Origin: Platerodrilus igneus
Taxonomy: Eukaryota > Arthropoda > Insecta > Coleoptera > Lycidae
NCBI GenBank assembly: GCA_036346225.1
Contig: JARFIW010001488.1
Location: 124,001-188,000, forward strand
Length of the DNA: 64,000 bases
Reading direction: 5' to 3'
Shown: in pieces, positions 27,801 to 38,670 of the stretch
Numbering within the stretch: position 1 is the first letter of the stretch
Layout: each line of letters begins with the position of its first letter
Notes under the pieces: generated by a model
The model's database searches: none
Seen by the model: the letters and a program-made list of their open reading frames with translations, nothing else
What the model was told of the DNA's origin: nothing
Program-made: the position numbers and the translations under genes

Positions 27801-30288
27801 CTTTCTGTAGAGGGCCTCTTTGAGCACAGATCCTTGATCGAGTGCGCCACTGCCCTGGGGGACGATCACTGCACAGTCTGGGCGCTGGAGCGGGTCTTCA
27901 GAGAAGCCGGGAGCAGGGGCCAGGGGAAAGCTCCTTTTCGCGAGAGGGATGTAGAGACGGACCTGCTCCTTTCTAGGCTGCAGAAGATCTATCTGAAGCT
28001 GGAGGAGCACGACGTGGTGTTTGGGATAAACTCGGCACTGTCCAGCGTCTCTGTAACCAGCCTCAAGTCCGAGTTCGAGATAAACAACGAGCAATCCAAC
28101 CTCTCTTTCACAAAATCTCTGGCCGGGAGGAGAGCAGAGGTCCTGCATCCGGAAAGAGGACCCTTGCAGCCATCCTCGAGGAAGAAAAGGGCTTTGAGGA
28201 GAAGCTCGAGCAGATTTGCAGCGAAATGAAAAGATGGGAGCTCGCTGCAGATAGAAGAAGCGCGCTTGTGGACTTGCACTTCATCAGGGACTGCCAGATT
28301 CTCAGGGATAGAGAGAGAACAGAGGCTCTTAGGGCCATCCGCGAAAGACAAGAGCTGTGCCAGAGCGAGGCTGCCCTGGACCTTGCACGCCTCCACGAAA
28401 AGCTCTTCCTCATTGCGAAGCCGCAAACCGCGCTCGAGTACAGCGCGAGAAGTGATGCCCTCCTCTCTGCAGCAAGGTCTGCCCGTAAGTCCAGGAAGTA
28501 CGAGCTGGCTGAGCAGATGGTTATCAAGGGCATCTTCCACGGAGACACGAGAGCTCTTTACGAAAAGGCAAAGCTCCACCTGGTAAAGGGCAAGAAGCGG
28601 ATGGCCAAGCAGGCGCTGCAGAGAGTCTTGGCCTCTGTTCCGCGAGGTGGCAAGTACCACCAGAAAAGCGTGGTTCTCAGCGCAACTTTGGACAAGAGCG
28701 AGGACTCGTATCTCAGAGCCATAGAGCAGGTGGGGATGAACGAGGAGCTCTACTTTTGCTACGGGAAGTCCCTCGAAAAGAAGGCCCCGCTGAAGGCGTT
28801 TGCTGCACTCTGCACGGCCCTGCGATACGGGTCGAAGCGCGCGCCGGAAATCATCCCCAAGCTGATACACTCGCTCTCGGACGTGGAGAGAAGGCAGACG
28901 AGATGAGAGCACACGTCCCCGAGTGTGCGCAGCAGATGGCGCGGATGGTGCCAGAGATAGACATCGCGCTCTTTCTTCCGTATTTTGTGCAGATCATCAG
29001 CAGGCTCAGCCACAAGTCCCCAGAGGTCGAGAAGGTGCTTTCCGCACTGGCCCTGAGCCTTCTGAACGCATTTCCAGGCGAGACCCTCTGGAGGTCTCTC
29101 GCAGTGCTCAATAACTCAACCTCTGCAAGGAAGAGTGTGGCAATGAGGAAGATCATCGAGCTGGCCAGTTTTGATGTTAAGGCAATGTTCAGAGACCTGG
29201 CGCTATTCTCCGAGAAGCTGATTGCAATCAGCGAAGCGCAGTGTAAGGCCTCTTCGTTTTCGCTCAGCTCATCCCTCGACGTGCTCCCCATCCCCTCTGG
29301 GGTCCCTGTGCCCAGCGGGAAGTTTTCCGAAACCATCGTGTCCATTGAGGACGAGGTTGCAGTACTCCCCACGCTCCAGAAGCCAAAGCGCATCAAGGTT
29401 GTGGGGAGCGACGGGACCCGGCACACGTTCCTGTGCAAGCCCAAGGACGATCTGAGGAAGGACTCTCGCTTCATGGACCTCTCTGCGCTTCTCAACTCGC
29501 TCTTTGCCAGAGACGAGGCCACGCGGAAGCACTCAATCAGAACATACACGATCATCCCAATCACGTGCTCTGCGGGAATCATCGAGTACATCGACAACCT
29601 GCGGAGCCTGAAGAGCATCTGCGAAGAGCTGTACACGGAGATGGGGCTTTCTGTGCGCTCCGCGATGACGGAGTTCAAGGCGAAGAAGAGAATTGGGAAG
29701 GAGTTCGCGCGGGTCCTGAAGAAGTTTCCCCCGGTCTTCCACCTCTTCTTCTACAGGACGTTTCCCTCTCCCCACGCGTGGCTCCTTGCCAGAAAGAGGT
29801 ATGTCCTGACATATGCGCTGATGAACTCTGTCGGGCACCTCATGGGGCTTGGAGACAGGCACGGAGATAACATCCTCTTTGACCTTGGGACGGGCGAAAC
29901 CGTCCACGTGGACCTCAACTGCATCTTCGACAAGGCGCACTCGTGCGCAGTGCCAGAGGTAGTCCCGTTCAGGCTGACACAGAACGTGGTGGATGCATTC
30001 GGGCCCACACAGATAGAGGGGATGTACAGGCTCACGCTCGAAAGAACGCTCAAGTTCCTCTCTGTGCACAGGAGCCTGGTTGTTGCCAACCTCCTTGGAT
30101 TTGTGCACGATCCGCTGTTCGAGTGGACAGGAAGAAGCAGCTCCAGAACCGCCAGGGCGCTGATTGCCAGGGTCGAGGAAAAGATAGACTTCGAGGACGA
30201 GATGGCGCTTGCAGACTCGCTCATCAGGCAGAGCACGTCTGCAACGAACCTCTCGGAAATGTACATTGGCTGGGCGTCTTTTATCTGA
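24813..30288 (+). CDS. MEC1: Mec1/ATR checkpoint kinase (PIKK), two frame breaks
   Basis: About 1,825 codons, shorter than yeast Mec1 (about 2,370). ATR senses RPA-coated single-stranded DNA and triggers the S-phase checkpoint. The N-terminal two thirds is helical-repeat sequence with a FAT region. The kinase domain has KPKRIKVVGSDGTRHTFLCK (ATP lysine), then GLGDRHGDNILFD, VHVDLNCIFDKA and VPFRLTQNVVDAFGP, the ATR-type catalytic, activation and following loops. The FATC end reads MYIGWASFI. TOR is excluded by the VDLNC loop and this ending. Frames shift at about GG 28139-28140 and GG 28885-28886; one added base repairs each (DVGEKADEMRAHV at the second). The activation DFN is DLN here. Confidence 0.93.
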
Positions 30289-30309
30289 AGAAAGAAGTAA
30301 ATACACTGT

Positions 30310-31430
30310 TTATGGATTCCGGCTACATCTGCAGCAGCGCCCTCCTCGCCGAGACTTGCAGCGCAAAGGAGAGAATCTTCCCGCCCCACCCTCCTCTTTT
30401 CCACCACGCGGACTCCAGAGCAGCTCCTCAGGGCCAGCCCGTCGCTGTACTCCGAGTAGTCTCTGAGAGAGCTCTCGACGAAGAGGAGCGCAAAGAGGAC
30501 GAAGAGGTATGCAGAGTACGCAAAGAGCAGGAAGAGGTAGTGCAGGAGCACGCTCACGACAAAGAGGAGCAGGAGGAGAAAGAGGAGGGCGCCAATAATG
30601 ATCTGCTCTGCCCGGAAGGACACGTCGTCGCTTCTCTCCATAACTCGGTTGTAGTGTCTTCCCCGGAACATTCTCTGGAGAGTCATGAGGCTTCGGAGAG
30701 AGAAGAGCAGCGTTTTCTTGAGGACGAAGAAGATGGCGACAATGTGGAAGAACAAGAGGAAGAGAACTTTCTCGGGGAAGAAGGCAAGCAGGAGAGAAAA
30801 GACTGCAGAAGGGAGGAGCGAAAAGCATCTCCCAGAGAGGGTTTGTGCAGGAGGAAGTGCGCTATGGAGCTTCCTCATCGAGTTCACGTGAAGATGCACA
30901 GTGAACGAAAAGAACCTGTCCAGGCAGCCGGTGATCCCCAAATCGAACCGGGTATGCAGAAAAGACTCTCTCACCGAGGCAAGGCACGAAAGAGGAAAGT
31001 CGCAGATAAAAAAAGAGAGCTGTCTGCTGAAGAGGGAGGTGCAGACCAGCCCAAGAACAAAAAGAGGAACCCTGTCTCTGAGGGAAGGCGCCAGGGGAAG
31101 ATAGGAGGGCTCTGGAAATATTCGGGGTTTTGCGGAGAAAGACGTGGAGGGAGCGCGTGCCGCTGCTCTGGGCCTGCTCTCCAGAGACTTCTTGCACATA
31201 AGCGTGAAGTCGTGGTATCTCCCTCCAGGGATAATCCACGCCGTGTGCTTGGAAGAGGCTCTTGGGGAGCCCGCCTCCAGGGAGCCAGGCGCCTGCCCAG
31301 CAAGAACGCCGCCGGCGCTTCTCAGAGGATACATGACAACCACGCCCCTGGAAGTGGAAAGCACCCTCCTTGCAGGGCATTCTGGGTGGAACACGAGATG
31401 CCTTGCTGCTGGGGGAGACGAGAAGATCAT
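30310..31430 (-). CDS. GPI1: Gpi1/PIG-Q, GPI-anchor GlcNAc-transferase subunit
   Basis: Gpi1 is a membrane subunit of the ER complex that adds GlcNAc to phosphatidylinositol, the first step of GPI-anchor synthesis. The core motif is SLMTLQRMFRGRHYNRVMER followed by FRAEQIIIGALLFLLLLLF, matching LFRGKKWN..R.D....DQLLLGTLLFT of PIG-Q. Several further helices flank it. The ATG at 31430 follows TTTTTTATTT. The frame stays open beyond 30310 to 29751, antisense to the MEC1 kinase domain. I place the end near 30310, where another frame has TAA, and suspect a small indel between about 30400 and 30310. The exact C-terminus is uncertain. Confidence 0.68.
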
Positions 31431-31463
31431 AAATAAAAAAGCACTATCGCTTAAGAGCAGGGT

Positions 31464-32769
31464 TTACTTTCCCACGGCAAGCCCAGTGGCCTTGTGGAGC
31501 GCGGCAAAGCCGAGGGTGAAGAGAGTGGTTCCAAGGAAATCGCTTGAGGCATTCATTAGGGGAACAATGCTGCAGTCCAGGGGGAGGTCTAGGTAGAGAA
31601 GCAGCTTGAGCAGCAGCTGGGTGAGCAGGAAAAGGACGTTGTACTGGATAACAATCATCGCCCCAAGTAGACGGAGTCCAGCACAGAGACGCCAGAAAAG
31701 AGGAACTTCAGCGAGCCTGTGGAAAGAAGGGCCATGATCACAGTGATGACGAACAGCGTGGAGAAGATCTTCTTGTTCGCAGGGTTCTTTATCTTCGGAG
31801 AAGCAAGCATTGGAGAGTTGTTGAGAATCCGCTCCTCGAGGTATGCGTAGTACGTAGTGGCCCTGGAGATGTACACAAGGATAACAGAGCCGGCAAGCCC
31901 GTTGAAGGAGGGGATGAGCACCCCAAGCACAGAGTGCCACTCGGAAAAGACCTGCAGGAGCCAGCCGGAGAGCGAGGCAATGAAGAAGGTCCCGGCGAGC
32001 AGTAGGTGTTGAAAAACTCGCAGTCCACGCGCGTTCTTGTGGAAAAGTAGAGTGCCATCAGCAGAACAGAGAGCACTGTGATCATGAGGCAGTTCGTGAT
32101 AAAGACCTGCGCCTCTGAGGACCCCATCCTATACCTCGCAAAAGAAGAGTCCACGCTCTCGATGGGGAAGCACTCGGGGAGGAAGGCAAACATTGCGTTC
32201 CCGAAGTAGAGGAGCACGAGGACAGAAATGTAGTCTGCAAGGGAGGAGACAATCGGGAGCATGATGTTGTCTGAGTCGATCCCCACCCCGTGCGAAAAGT
32301 ACATGCACGCAACCACGGACAGCACCACAAAGAGAGAGCTGCTTATCCCGGCAAGGAGCGTGGTCAGCACGATCAGGGCGCTTGCAAGGACGTTGTCGTA
32401 GAGCCTCGACGCGGAAACAAAGACGATGTGGTAGACATGCTTGTATGTGGAGAACATCCCGATGAGGAGGGACACCACAGACGAGTTGAAGAGCATCTTG
32501 GACCCGCAGCTCACGACGTACTCGAGGGGGGAGTGCTCCTCCTCGCTCTCAAACGCCTTTTTTGCATACGTGCTCATGATATCCGCGTAGTTCAGCTCGA
32601 TGTTGTTCTTGAACACAAGCATCGAGTTGATGATGAAGATGTGCGGGATGTACTTTGTAAAGACGTCGGATGCGTGCGTCTCAAGAGCCTTTCCCATGAG
32701 GATCATTCCGACGAAGGAGAGGATGAGCGAGGGCACGGCCTCCCTAATCGTGGCAGCGTCTAGGAGCAT
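31464..32769 (-). CDS. SLC41/MgtE-type divalent cation transporter, two frame breaks
   Basis: A multi-spanning transporter of the MgtE superfamily (SLC41 in animals), likely moving magnesium. The first MgtE-type repeat has AVPSLILSFVGMILMGKAL, then FIINSMLVFKNNIELNYADIMSTYAKKA, matching ILVPALLxLKGNLEMxLAxRLSTAAN, and DSDNIMLPIVSSLADYISVL, matching NPDNVATPIAASLGDL. The second repeat has PSFNGLAGSVILVYISRATT and, in a third frame, DLPLDCSIVPLMNASSDFLGTTLF. Frames change near 32001-32005 and at CCCC 31661-31664; each is repaired by one added base. Tandem repeats and about ten helices fit SLC41 rather than bacterial MgtE, which has one repeat plus CBS domains. The ATG at 32769 is the first in frame; a GTG lies five codons upstream. 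Confidence 0.8.
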
Positions 32770-32818
32770 GAAGAGGCCTCGCACAGGAGGATATAGCCGG
32801 GGTGAAACAGAGTCTCAT

Positions 32819-35296
32819 TTATTTTCTAAATCCAAACCCGCCTTTCTTTCGAGTTGTCTCCTTTGTGGCAAAAGGATTATGGGCAAGGAGGCCTGGGTGG
32901 GGGAAATGAGCAGGCGGCTCGCCTGGGCTGGGTGTCGACGAGAAGGGCGCCCCGGAAAAAGGAGTCCCTCCTCCCTGCACAGGCCTGCTAGAAAATGCCC
33001 CGCCACTCTGCCTGCTTTCTGGGGCCGCAGAGAACGGGGTGTTCAGAAAGTGAGGCGTGTGTGTGGATGCCACGCCCTGCGCAGAAGCCCCTGCAATATC
33101 TCCCAGGACAGGCGGAAATGGCAAGGGGCCTTTTTTAGTCTCTGTTCCCGCACCCTCCATCGAGAAGAATACCCCACTTTTGGCCGCAGTCCCAAATGCA
33201 AAGGGTTGTTTGCACTTGCTGTTCCTGCAGCTCCCAGAGAGCCGGCTCCAAGAGCATCTGCTCGAGCAGCGCTTGTTGGAGTGCTAATTGAAGGCATCCC
33301 CACAGAAGAAGGGCTGCCTGGAAAAGGGTCTGGCCTGCTTGCATCTTCCATCTGGGGAAGAAAAGCCCTCTGCAGAGGCTCTGTGGAAGGGTTTTTCTGT
33401 GGACATGTCTTTGGACGGCGGAAAGCCCTCCAGGGGCATGGGAGCATGTAGAGGCCCATTTTCTTCTGTAGGTACGAGAGATGAAAGACCGCTTCTGCCT
33501 TCCGAGCCCTGCGGCGCTTCCTGTCCAAAACTCCTCTTCTGGCCTCCAAGCCCAAAAAAGCCTGTGGGCCTTGCTGGGAGGGGAGAAAGGCCCTTGGAGA
33601 GCTTGAGTCCTTGTTCGTCGTAAGGCTGAGGCAGAGAGGTTTCTGAAGGCACGGTTGGCCCAAAAGCGCCTTGCCTTTGTGCGTGCTGAGGAGCCAATGC
33701 CTCTTTCCCTGGAAGCCCAGCACCCGCTTCTTCATTATCGCCGAGGCTTTGCATACCGAGCACACTTCCTGCAGCTCGCTCACATGGTTCATTCTGAGGC
33801 ACGGAGCTGCTTTTCCTCTGAAAAGGCTGCTTCCAAGGAGCATCTGTGATGTCGTCTGCCCCCATTCCTCCGACAGAGGAAAGGCTTCTAAGCCCAGCTG
33901 CTGCCTCTTTCTGGGCTGCCAGCTCCGGAGATCCAGATGACTTGCGCTCTGCAAGCCCAGCACTCCCTGGCCCACCAAGTATTCCTCTGCCTAGCCCTCC
34001 AGAGAAGCCAGAGCCTGGCCCTCCAAAAGGCCTTCCCGCAAATGACGCTCCAAAATCCTCCCCGCCAGAGAGATTGGGCGTGCCTGCAAGAGCAGGTCCT
34101 TCAGCGCGCTCTCCAGATTGCAGGAGTGTTTTTTCGGGAGACAAAGCGCTGCTTCCTGCCCCAAATCCCAGCGCCCGCCCTCCTGGGGCAGGGCTTCTCT
34201 TCCGTGGCAGGCCCTGCTCTCCGAGAGACTCTCCAGGAAATCTGGCCTCTTCGGGCCCGCTTACTAGGGCCTCAGCCTGTATTTTTTCTGTCACAGGGAC
34301 GCTGCTCTTGCTTCCTTGTCCAGATGTTCCCTTTTCGATTCCTCCGTCTACACGCGCTTCCTTCTCCTGGGGCCGCCCCTTGTAGTCTTTCCAGTGGGGC
34401 CTGTCCCACTGAGCCTCTCTTTTTTTCTTCTTTTCCTCCTGGTCCCAGCTCCCACTCTTTTTGTCTTCGAAGAGATACGGCTCGAAGTCGTACTTTGTGA
34501 GAATCTTTCTCCTTGTGTAGCACTCTGGCGGGAGGTTTTTCAGAAGGTCTCGGCTGTCTCTGTCGTACTGGTCTACCAGCCTGGACTCGGGGACCTTTAT
34601 TCCCTCTTTGTACATTCTCATGATGATGTCGTCCTGGATCAGCTCAGGGGGAAGCCCCAGCCTCTTGTGCGGCTTCTTCTTCTCTGTCTCTCCCTCGCCG
34701 CCCTCTCTGCACGCGTCCCTGGGCTCCACCTGTCCATCCTGGGCTCCACTTGCTCTTCCCTCTTTGCTCTCTCCTCTCGCTACGCCATCCCTCTTCTCCA
34801 CCGGCCCCTCTGCGCCGACTCCTTTTCCGCTCCTGCTTATGAAGCTCTCTGCCTCGTCCATACGCTCCCTGACCTCCCGGCCCTCGCTGTAGTCTATCAG
34901 CGTGTTGATGCTTCTCAAGAAGCTGCTGTGGCAGCCTGCCTCGACGGTCCTTAGGAGCGAGTCCCTTATTTCCTCCAAGTCCCGCTTCTCCAGGGGCGCA
35001 GAGCCCTTCCTGTCGAGCATCTCTGCCACGTGTCTGTACATCTCCCTGCACTCGCCCTTCCCCAGCGTCAGGACCAGGAGGCCGTTTTCGTCCTCAACAC
35101 GCTCTCTCCGTCTTCTCCGCTTTTTCCTATGCGGGACCTCTCTTCTCTCCTCGCCCCTGTCCACAAACAGAGCAAAGATGCCCGCAACAGCCTTCACCAC
35201 CAGGGCTCCCATTGGCTTTATGTACCTCCCCATCCCTGCAGGCGCGTTTTTTTGCACGCTCCTGCTTCTGCTGGACAGCGAGTGCTCCCTTGCCAT
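32819..35296 (-). CDS. FG-type nucleoporin, Nup1/Nup60-like, two frame breaks
   Basis: About 825 codons. The N-terminus has an amphipathic helix-like segment (GRYIKPMGALVVKAVAGIF) and a basic cluster (RKKRRRRRE), the layout of membrane-binding Nup1, Nup60 and Nup153. A central part contains CYTRRKILTKYDFEPYLFED. The C-terminal half is low-complexity with scattered FG, GFG, FxFG and PFxG units (GFGAGSS, DFGAS, GAFGP, GFFGLGG, FAFG, NTPFSAAP, GTPFSGAPF) and ends GGFGFRK. FG repeats bind transport receptors in the nuclear pore. The frame moves at about 33345-33360 (about one base too many) and at GGG 33203-33205 (one base missing, repair gives NNPFAFG). The stop lies in AAATAAA. FG density is lower than in yeast FG-Nups. 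Confidence 0.65.
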
Positions 35297-35348
35297 GGCC
35301 TGCAAATAAAAATGAAATAAATCCCCGCCCTTTCAAATATTTTTCTGT

Positions 35349-36005
35349 ATGTACGGCTTCAACCCTCCGCGGTTCATCCGGAAGCTCTACTCCATAGTGG
35401 AGGACCCGGCATACCCGTACGTCGCCTGGGGGGAGGGCGGGAGGACTTTTGTGATCACCGACAAGCACCAGTTTACCGCAGAGGCCCTTTCCAGGATCTG
35501 CCGCACAGACGACTACAGCACGTTTATAAGGCAGCTCAACAACTACGGGTTCACCAAGTCGAAGGGCGACGCCCCGAGCACAGACGAGTTCAGCAACCCA
35601 AAGTTCCTCAAGGGCAGGCAGGACCTGCTCATGACCATCAAGAGGAAGGGCGCGCCCGAGGAGAAGAGGATGGCTGCGGAGATCCAGACAATCAAGGCAG
35701 ACCAGGTCACGCTCCAGAACAATATCCTCCACCTGGACAGCATCAACAGGAAGCTCCTGAACGAGATCTACTTCCTCAAGGAAAAAGTGGAGATGCAGGA
35801 AAGAACGATAAACGAGCTGATAAGGGCGTTCCTCTCTGTCTTCAAAAACAGGAGGATCGAGGGCGGGCGCATGCAGATCGAGGGAGACACTGCGAAGGAA
35901 GACCCTCTCGACCTGAACGAGCTCCTGAAGTACAAAGAAAAGCCGGAGGACCTGGAGGACCTGAGCGACTTCCTCAACACAGAGGAGGAGCACAGGAGCT
36001 CCTGA
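35349..36005 (+). CDS. HSF1: Heat shock factor (HSF) family transcription factor
   Basis: A 218-residue protein with an N-terminal HSF DNA-binding domain (residues 4-75): PRFIRKLYSIVEDP, then VAWGEGGRTFVI, and the recognition helix/wing segment YSTFIRQLNNYGFTKSK. A coiled coil of the HR-A/B type follows at about residues 108-165 (QVTLQNNILHLDSINRKLLNEIYFLKEKV), for trimerisation. The acidic C-terminal tail (LDLNELLKY, DLEDLSDFL) could act as an activation region. HSF binds nGAAn repeats in stress-gene promoters. The protein is much shorter than yeast Hsf1 (833 residues). The ATG follows AAATATTTTTCT, and the start of the divergent nucleoporin lies 52 bases away. Confidence 0.94.
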   Translation: MYGFNPPRFIRKLYSIVEDPAYPYVAWGEGGRTFVITDKHQFTAEALSRICRTDDYSTFIRQLNNYGFTKSKGDAPSTDEFSNPKFLKGRQDLLMTIKRKGAPEEKRMAAEIQTIKADQVTLQNNILHLDSINRKLLNEIYFLKEKVEMQERTINELIRAFLSVFKNRRIEGGRMQIEGDTAKEDPLDLNELLKYKEKPEDLEDLSDFLNTEEEHRSS

Positions 36006-36171
36006 GCATAGATGTAGAGCCTCGTGTAAATCTTCTTCAACAGCCAACCCGCAGAGCTGCGAAGTCCTGGCGGGGGATTTCTTGTGCAAGGGCAAGCCTG
36101 GCCCTCGGCGCGCGCTGCTGAGCGTGGCAAAGAAAGTGCATAATAAATCTCATTTTTTTGCCTTTATTCCT

Positions 36172-38189
36172 TCACGCTTTTTTGAAGAAGTTGTCTATGG
36201 AAATCACTATTCCGCAGGTAAGAAGCGCCAGCAGCGAGCTTCCAAGAGAAATAGAGCCCTGGACACACACCCTGTAGTCCTGGTCCTTGGCGCCGTCCTC
36301 CTTCACAGGAAGCTCTTCTTGGGAAGACGTAATGTACAGGTCGTCTCCCCTGATCGAGCATGCAAGCACCTCCATGTATGTCCTGGGCTTCTCCCCATAG
36401 TTTGACACACAAATCGTCCCGTCGAGCCCCGAGGCAACTGCAAATCCCTTCCTGATCAAAAGCGCGCTTGCGCATGGGTGCGGGGAGATAGGAAAAAGCG
36501 CTTCCTCCCTGAGCATGTACACCCGCGTGATGCCGTCTATCGAGTTGCTCAGGAGAAGCTCCCCAAGAGACTCGTCGAGGGCACAGACAAAAGTTGTTCC
36601 CACCTTGGACACGGCCATCCTGTGCTCCTTCAGCCTGCTGTCAACAAGAAAGACCCTTCCATTCGTGTCCACGGCTACAACCTTTCCCCCAATAAAGGAC
36701 GTAGAGAGGACGGGCGAGGGAAGCTTCTTTTCCTGCATGCCCTTTGCGCTGCCGGGGTCCATCGGGACGCTGAAAATTCTGTTTCCGCAGGAGGCAAAGA
36801 TGAGCCCCCCCTCTCGATGCACCGTGAAGGAAGTCACGCCCTCGAGGCAGTAGTCAGCGCACTCTCCGAGCCTGAGGCTCTCTGTCAGCTCCATCCTGCG
36901 CAGCCTTCCGTCGTTGAAGAGCACAACAAACCTGCGCAGCTCTTCGTCGACACACGCGATTTTCCTTGGGAAGCCGACAGCCTCCACCGAGATTTCCTCG
37001 ACCACAGAGAGGTCCCTGAGCACAAAGAAGCACGCGTTTCCTCCGTGGAAGCGGAACACGTTGTACGGCTGCATGCCATCGTGTGGGAGCTCCTCCTCCT
37101 CGTCGACCTCCTTCCCGCCAACAATCGCCATGTCTCCAAACTCGGCGATACACAGCGTCTCTATGCGGAGATTCAGGAACGATATGCGCCCCTGCCTGTA
37201 CAGCTGGCTGTGCGGAAGCCTTCTCCCGTTGAATATGATGGAGTCCACCACGAACTCTGCCTTGTCTTCGTCCTCGTCCTCGTGCCGGACCCTCTTTATG
37301 TTCGACTCGTCCTCTCTCTCTGCGGGGTCGAGGTACTTCATCTCTATGTCGGGAACTGTGCTGGGGATGGAAAACTCTGACAGCGTGAGGTCTGTGCTTC
37401 TTCGCTTGGACCGCCTTTTCTCGTGCCCGTTGTGGGACTCGTCGAACGTGAAGATGAAGTTGTAGTGCTGGTCAGGCATCCGCATCAGGTGGTGCGAGAC
37501 GCCCTCCAGAAGAAACCGGTCCTCGAGGTTGAACTTCTTCTTAAACATGTTTTTTACCTCCGTGTACTCCAGAAGCCCGTTTGTGGAGTTGTACTCGTCC
37601 ACCAGGGACTTCAGGGAGTGCGTGAACTTCCCGCAGTGGTACTTGTACGCCATGAGCGACTTGAACTGCCTGTTGCACCCGGGGATTCTGCAGTAGAACA
37701 CCGGGCAGCTCTCCTCGTACCGGTCAAAGTCAATGATGTACGTGATGCCCTTGGGAAACGTGTTCATGATGATGTCTTTGACCACGCCCTCCTCCTCCAT
37801 GACCCGCGAAATGTCCAGCAGCCCTTCGTCATGGACTATGTCGTTGTCAACCGCAGTTCCCTCTGCCGCGCCTGCATCTGCGGCCTTCGTCATGATGTCG
37901 TGCGCCTCGAGAAGCTCGTCCTCCTCCTCCGGATGCGCAGCCCGAAAGTGGTTTCTCAGGTCTCTTCGCTCGCTGCACCCAGTGCTCCCGCAGACGAAGG
38001 CCTTTTCTTTTCTGTAGAGACAAAGACATGGTGCTTGTAGTACATCAGGTGCCGCTTGTACCCCAGGCTCGAGTGGTACTCGAGATGGCAGCCCACGTAC
38101 GGACACTTGTAGCGCACGCCGCCCGCTTTCTCGGCCCGCTCGCCCTCGTGCCTCGGCTTTCTCCCGCGCTTCTTCAAACTTTCTTGCAT
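36172..38189 (-). CDS. AT-hook, C2H2 zinc finger and beta-propeller protein, TFIIIC-like; one frame break
   Basis: About 672 codons. The N-terminus has an AT-hook-like KKRGRKPRH, then a C2H2 finger CPYVGCHLEYHSS...H...H. The frame then changes at TTTT 38008-38011; one added base gives STEKEKAFVCGSTGC, continuing into a second finger ending HFRAAH. A third finger is CRIPGCNRQFKSLMAYKYHC. The C-terminal half (from about residue 320) is a beta-propeller-like series of short strands (FRFHGGNACFFVL, RRFVVLFNDGRLRRMEL, GGLIFASCGNRIFSV). AT-hook or zinc-finger N-terminus plus WD propeller is the plan of TFIIIC subunit tau91/GTF3C2, but I see no unique signature, so another chromatin protein remains possible. 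A short hydrophobic segment near the C-terminus may be a propeller strand. Confidence 0.72.
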
Positions 38190-38366
38190 TTGATCTTTTG
38201 CAGGGGAGGCGCAAAAAATTTAAAAATTAGATTCTGGAAATCAGCAAGGGCTGCCTCTTCAGGTGCTAGCTGCCGCGGGAAGGAGATGGCGCGATCAGAG
38301 ATGTTCCGTTAGCGATAGGGGAGAGTCCCCGCATAAAAATAAAAAATTGCCCGAATTATTTTTTAA

Positions 38367-38603
38367 ATGACGCTTCCCTCCGAGCTGGCGATGAACATCC
38401 GGATAATAAAGGCGCTCGGAAGCATACGCCCTGTCGGGGTGTGCAGGCACTTTGCGATGGGCCTGGTGCTGAAGAGGATGAAGAGGCCGAACGTCATCAC
38501 CTCTGAGATGTTCTGGCGGTTTCTGGAAACGTACTTTGGGGAAGAGGGCCGGCGCCTTCCGCAGAGGCGTCTGACTTCGACCTGGGCGAGCTTGGAATCT
38601 AGC
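38367..38603 (+). CDS. EAF7: Eaf7/MRGBP-like NuA4 subunit, one frame break
   Basis: A short protein of about 79 residues. It matches the core of Eaf7/MRGBP, a subunit of the NuA4 histone acetyltransferase: IIKALGSIRPVGVCRHFAMGLVL corresponds to the signature LFEAMxxxKPVGxNRHFxM, followed by ITSEMFWRFLETYF (VSSKVIWDHLSTMY). The uncorrected frame runs on without homology. Adding one base near CC 38560-38561 gives LPAEASDFDLGELGI and a stop at 38601-38603, which fits the DFxLP-type end of the family. The protein is therefore reduced to the conserved core. The ATG follows TATTTTTTAA. Confidence 0.7.
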
Positions 38604-38670
38604 GCTTTCTGCGGCCCGGAGCGGGGGCGTGCCGGTTTTTCTCTTTTTAATGCAGAAAACTTAAAAAGGA

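Noticed and set aside
32600..33451. Plus-strand frame of 283 codons
   Set aside because: Antisense to the SLC41-type and nucleoporin genes, which carry recognisable motifs; the plus-strand translation is patternless.
34316..34954. Plus-strand frame of 212 codons rich in Leu, Ser and Val
   Set aside because: Antisense to the nucleoporin N-terminal half; hydrophobicity comes from reading its charged codons backwards.
36478..37380. Plus-strand frame of 300 codons
   Set aside because: Antisense to the propeller half of the zinc-finger protein; no family resemblance or start signal.
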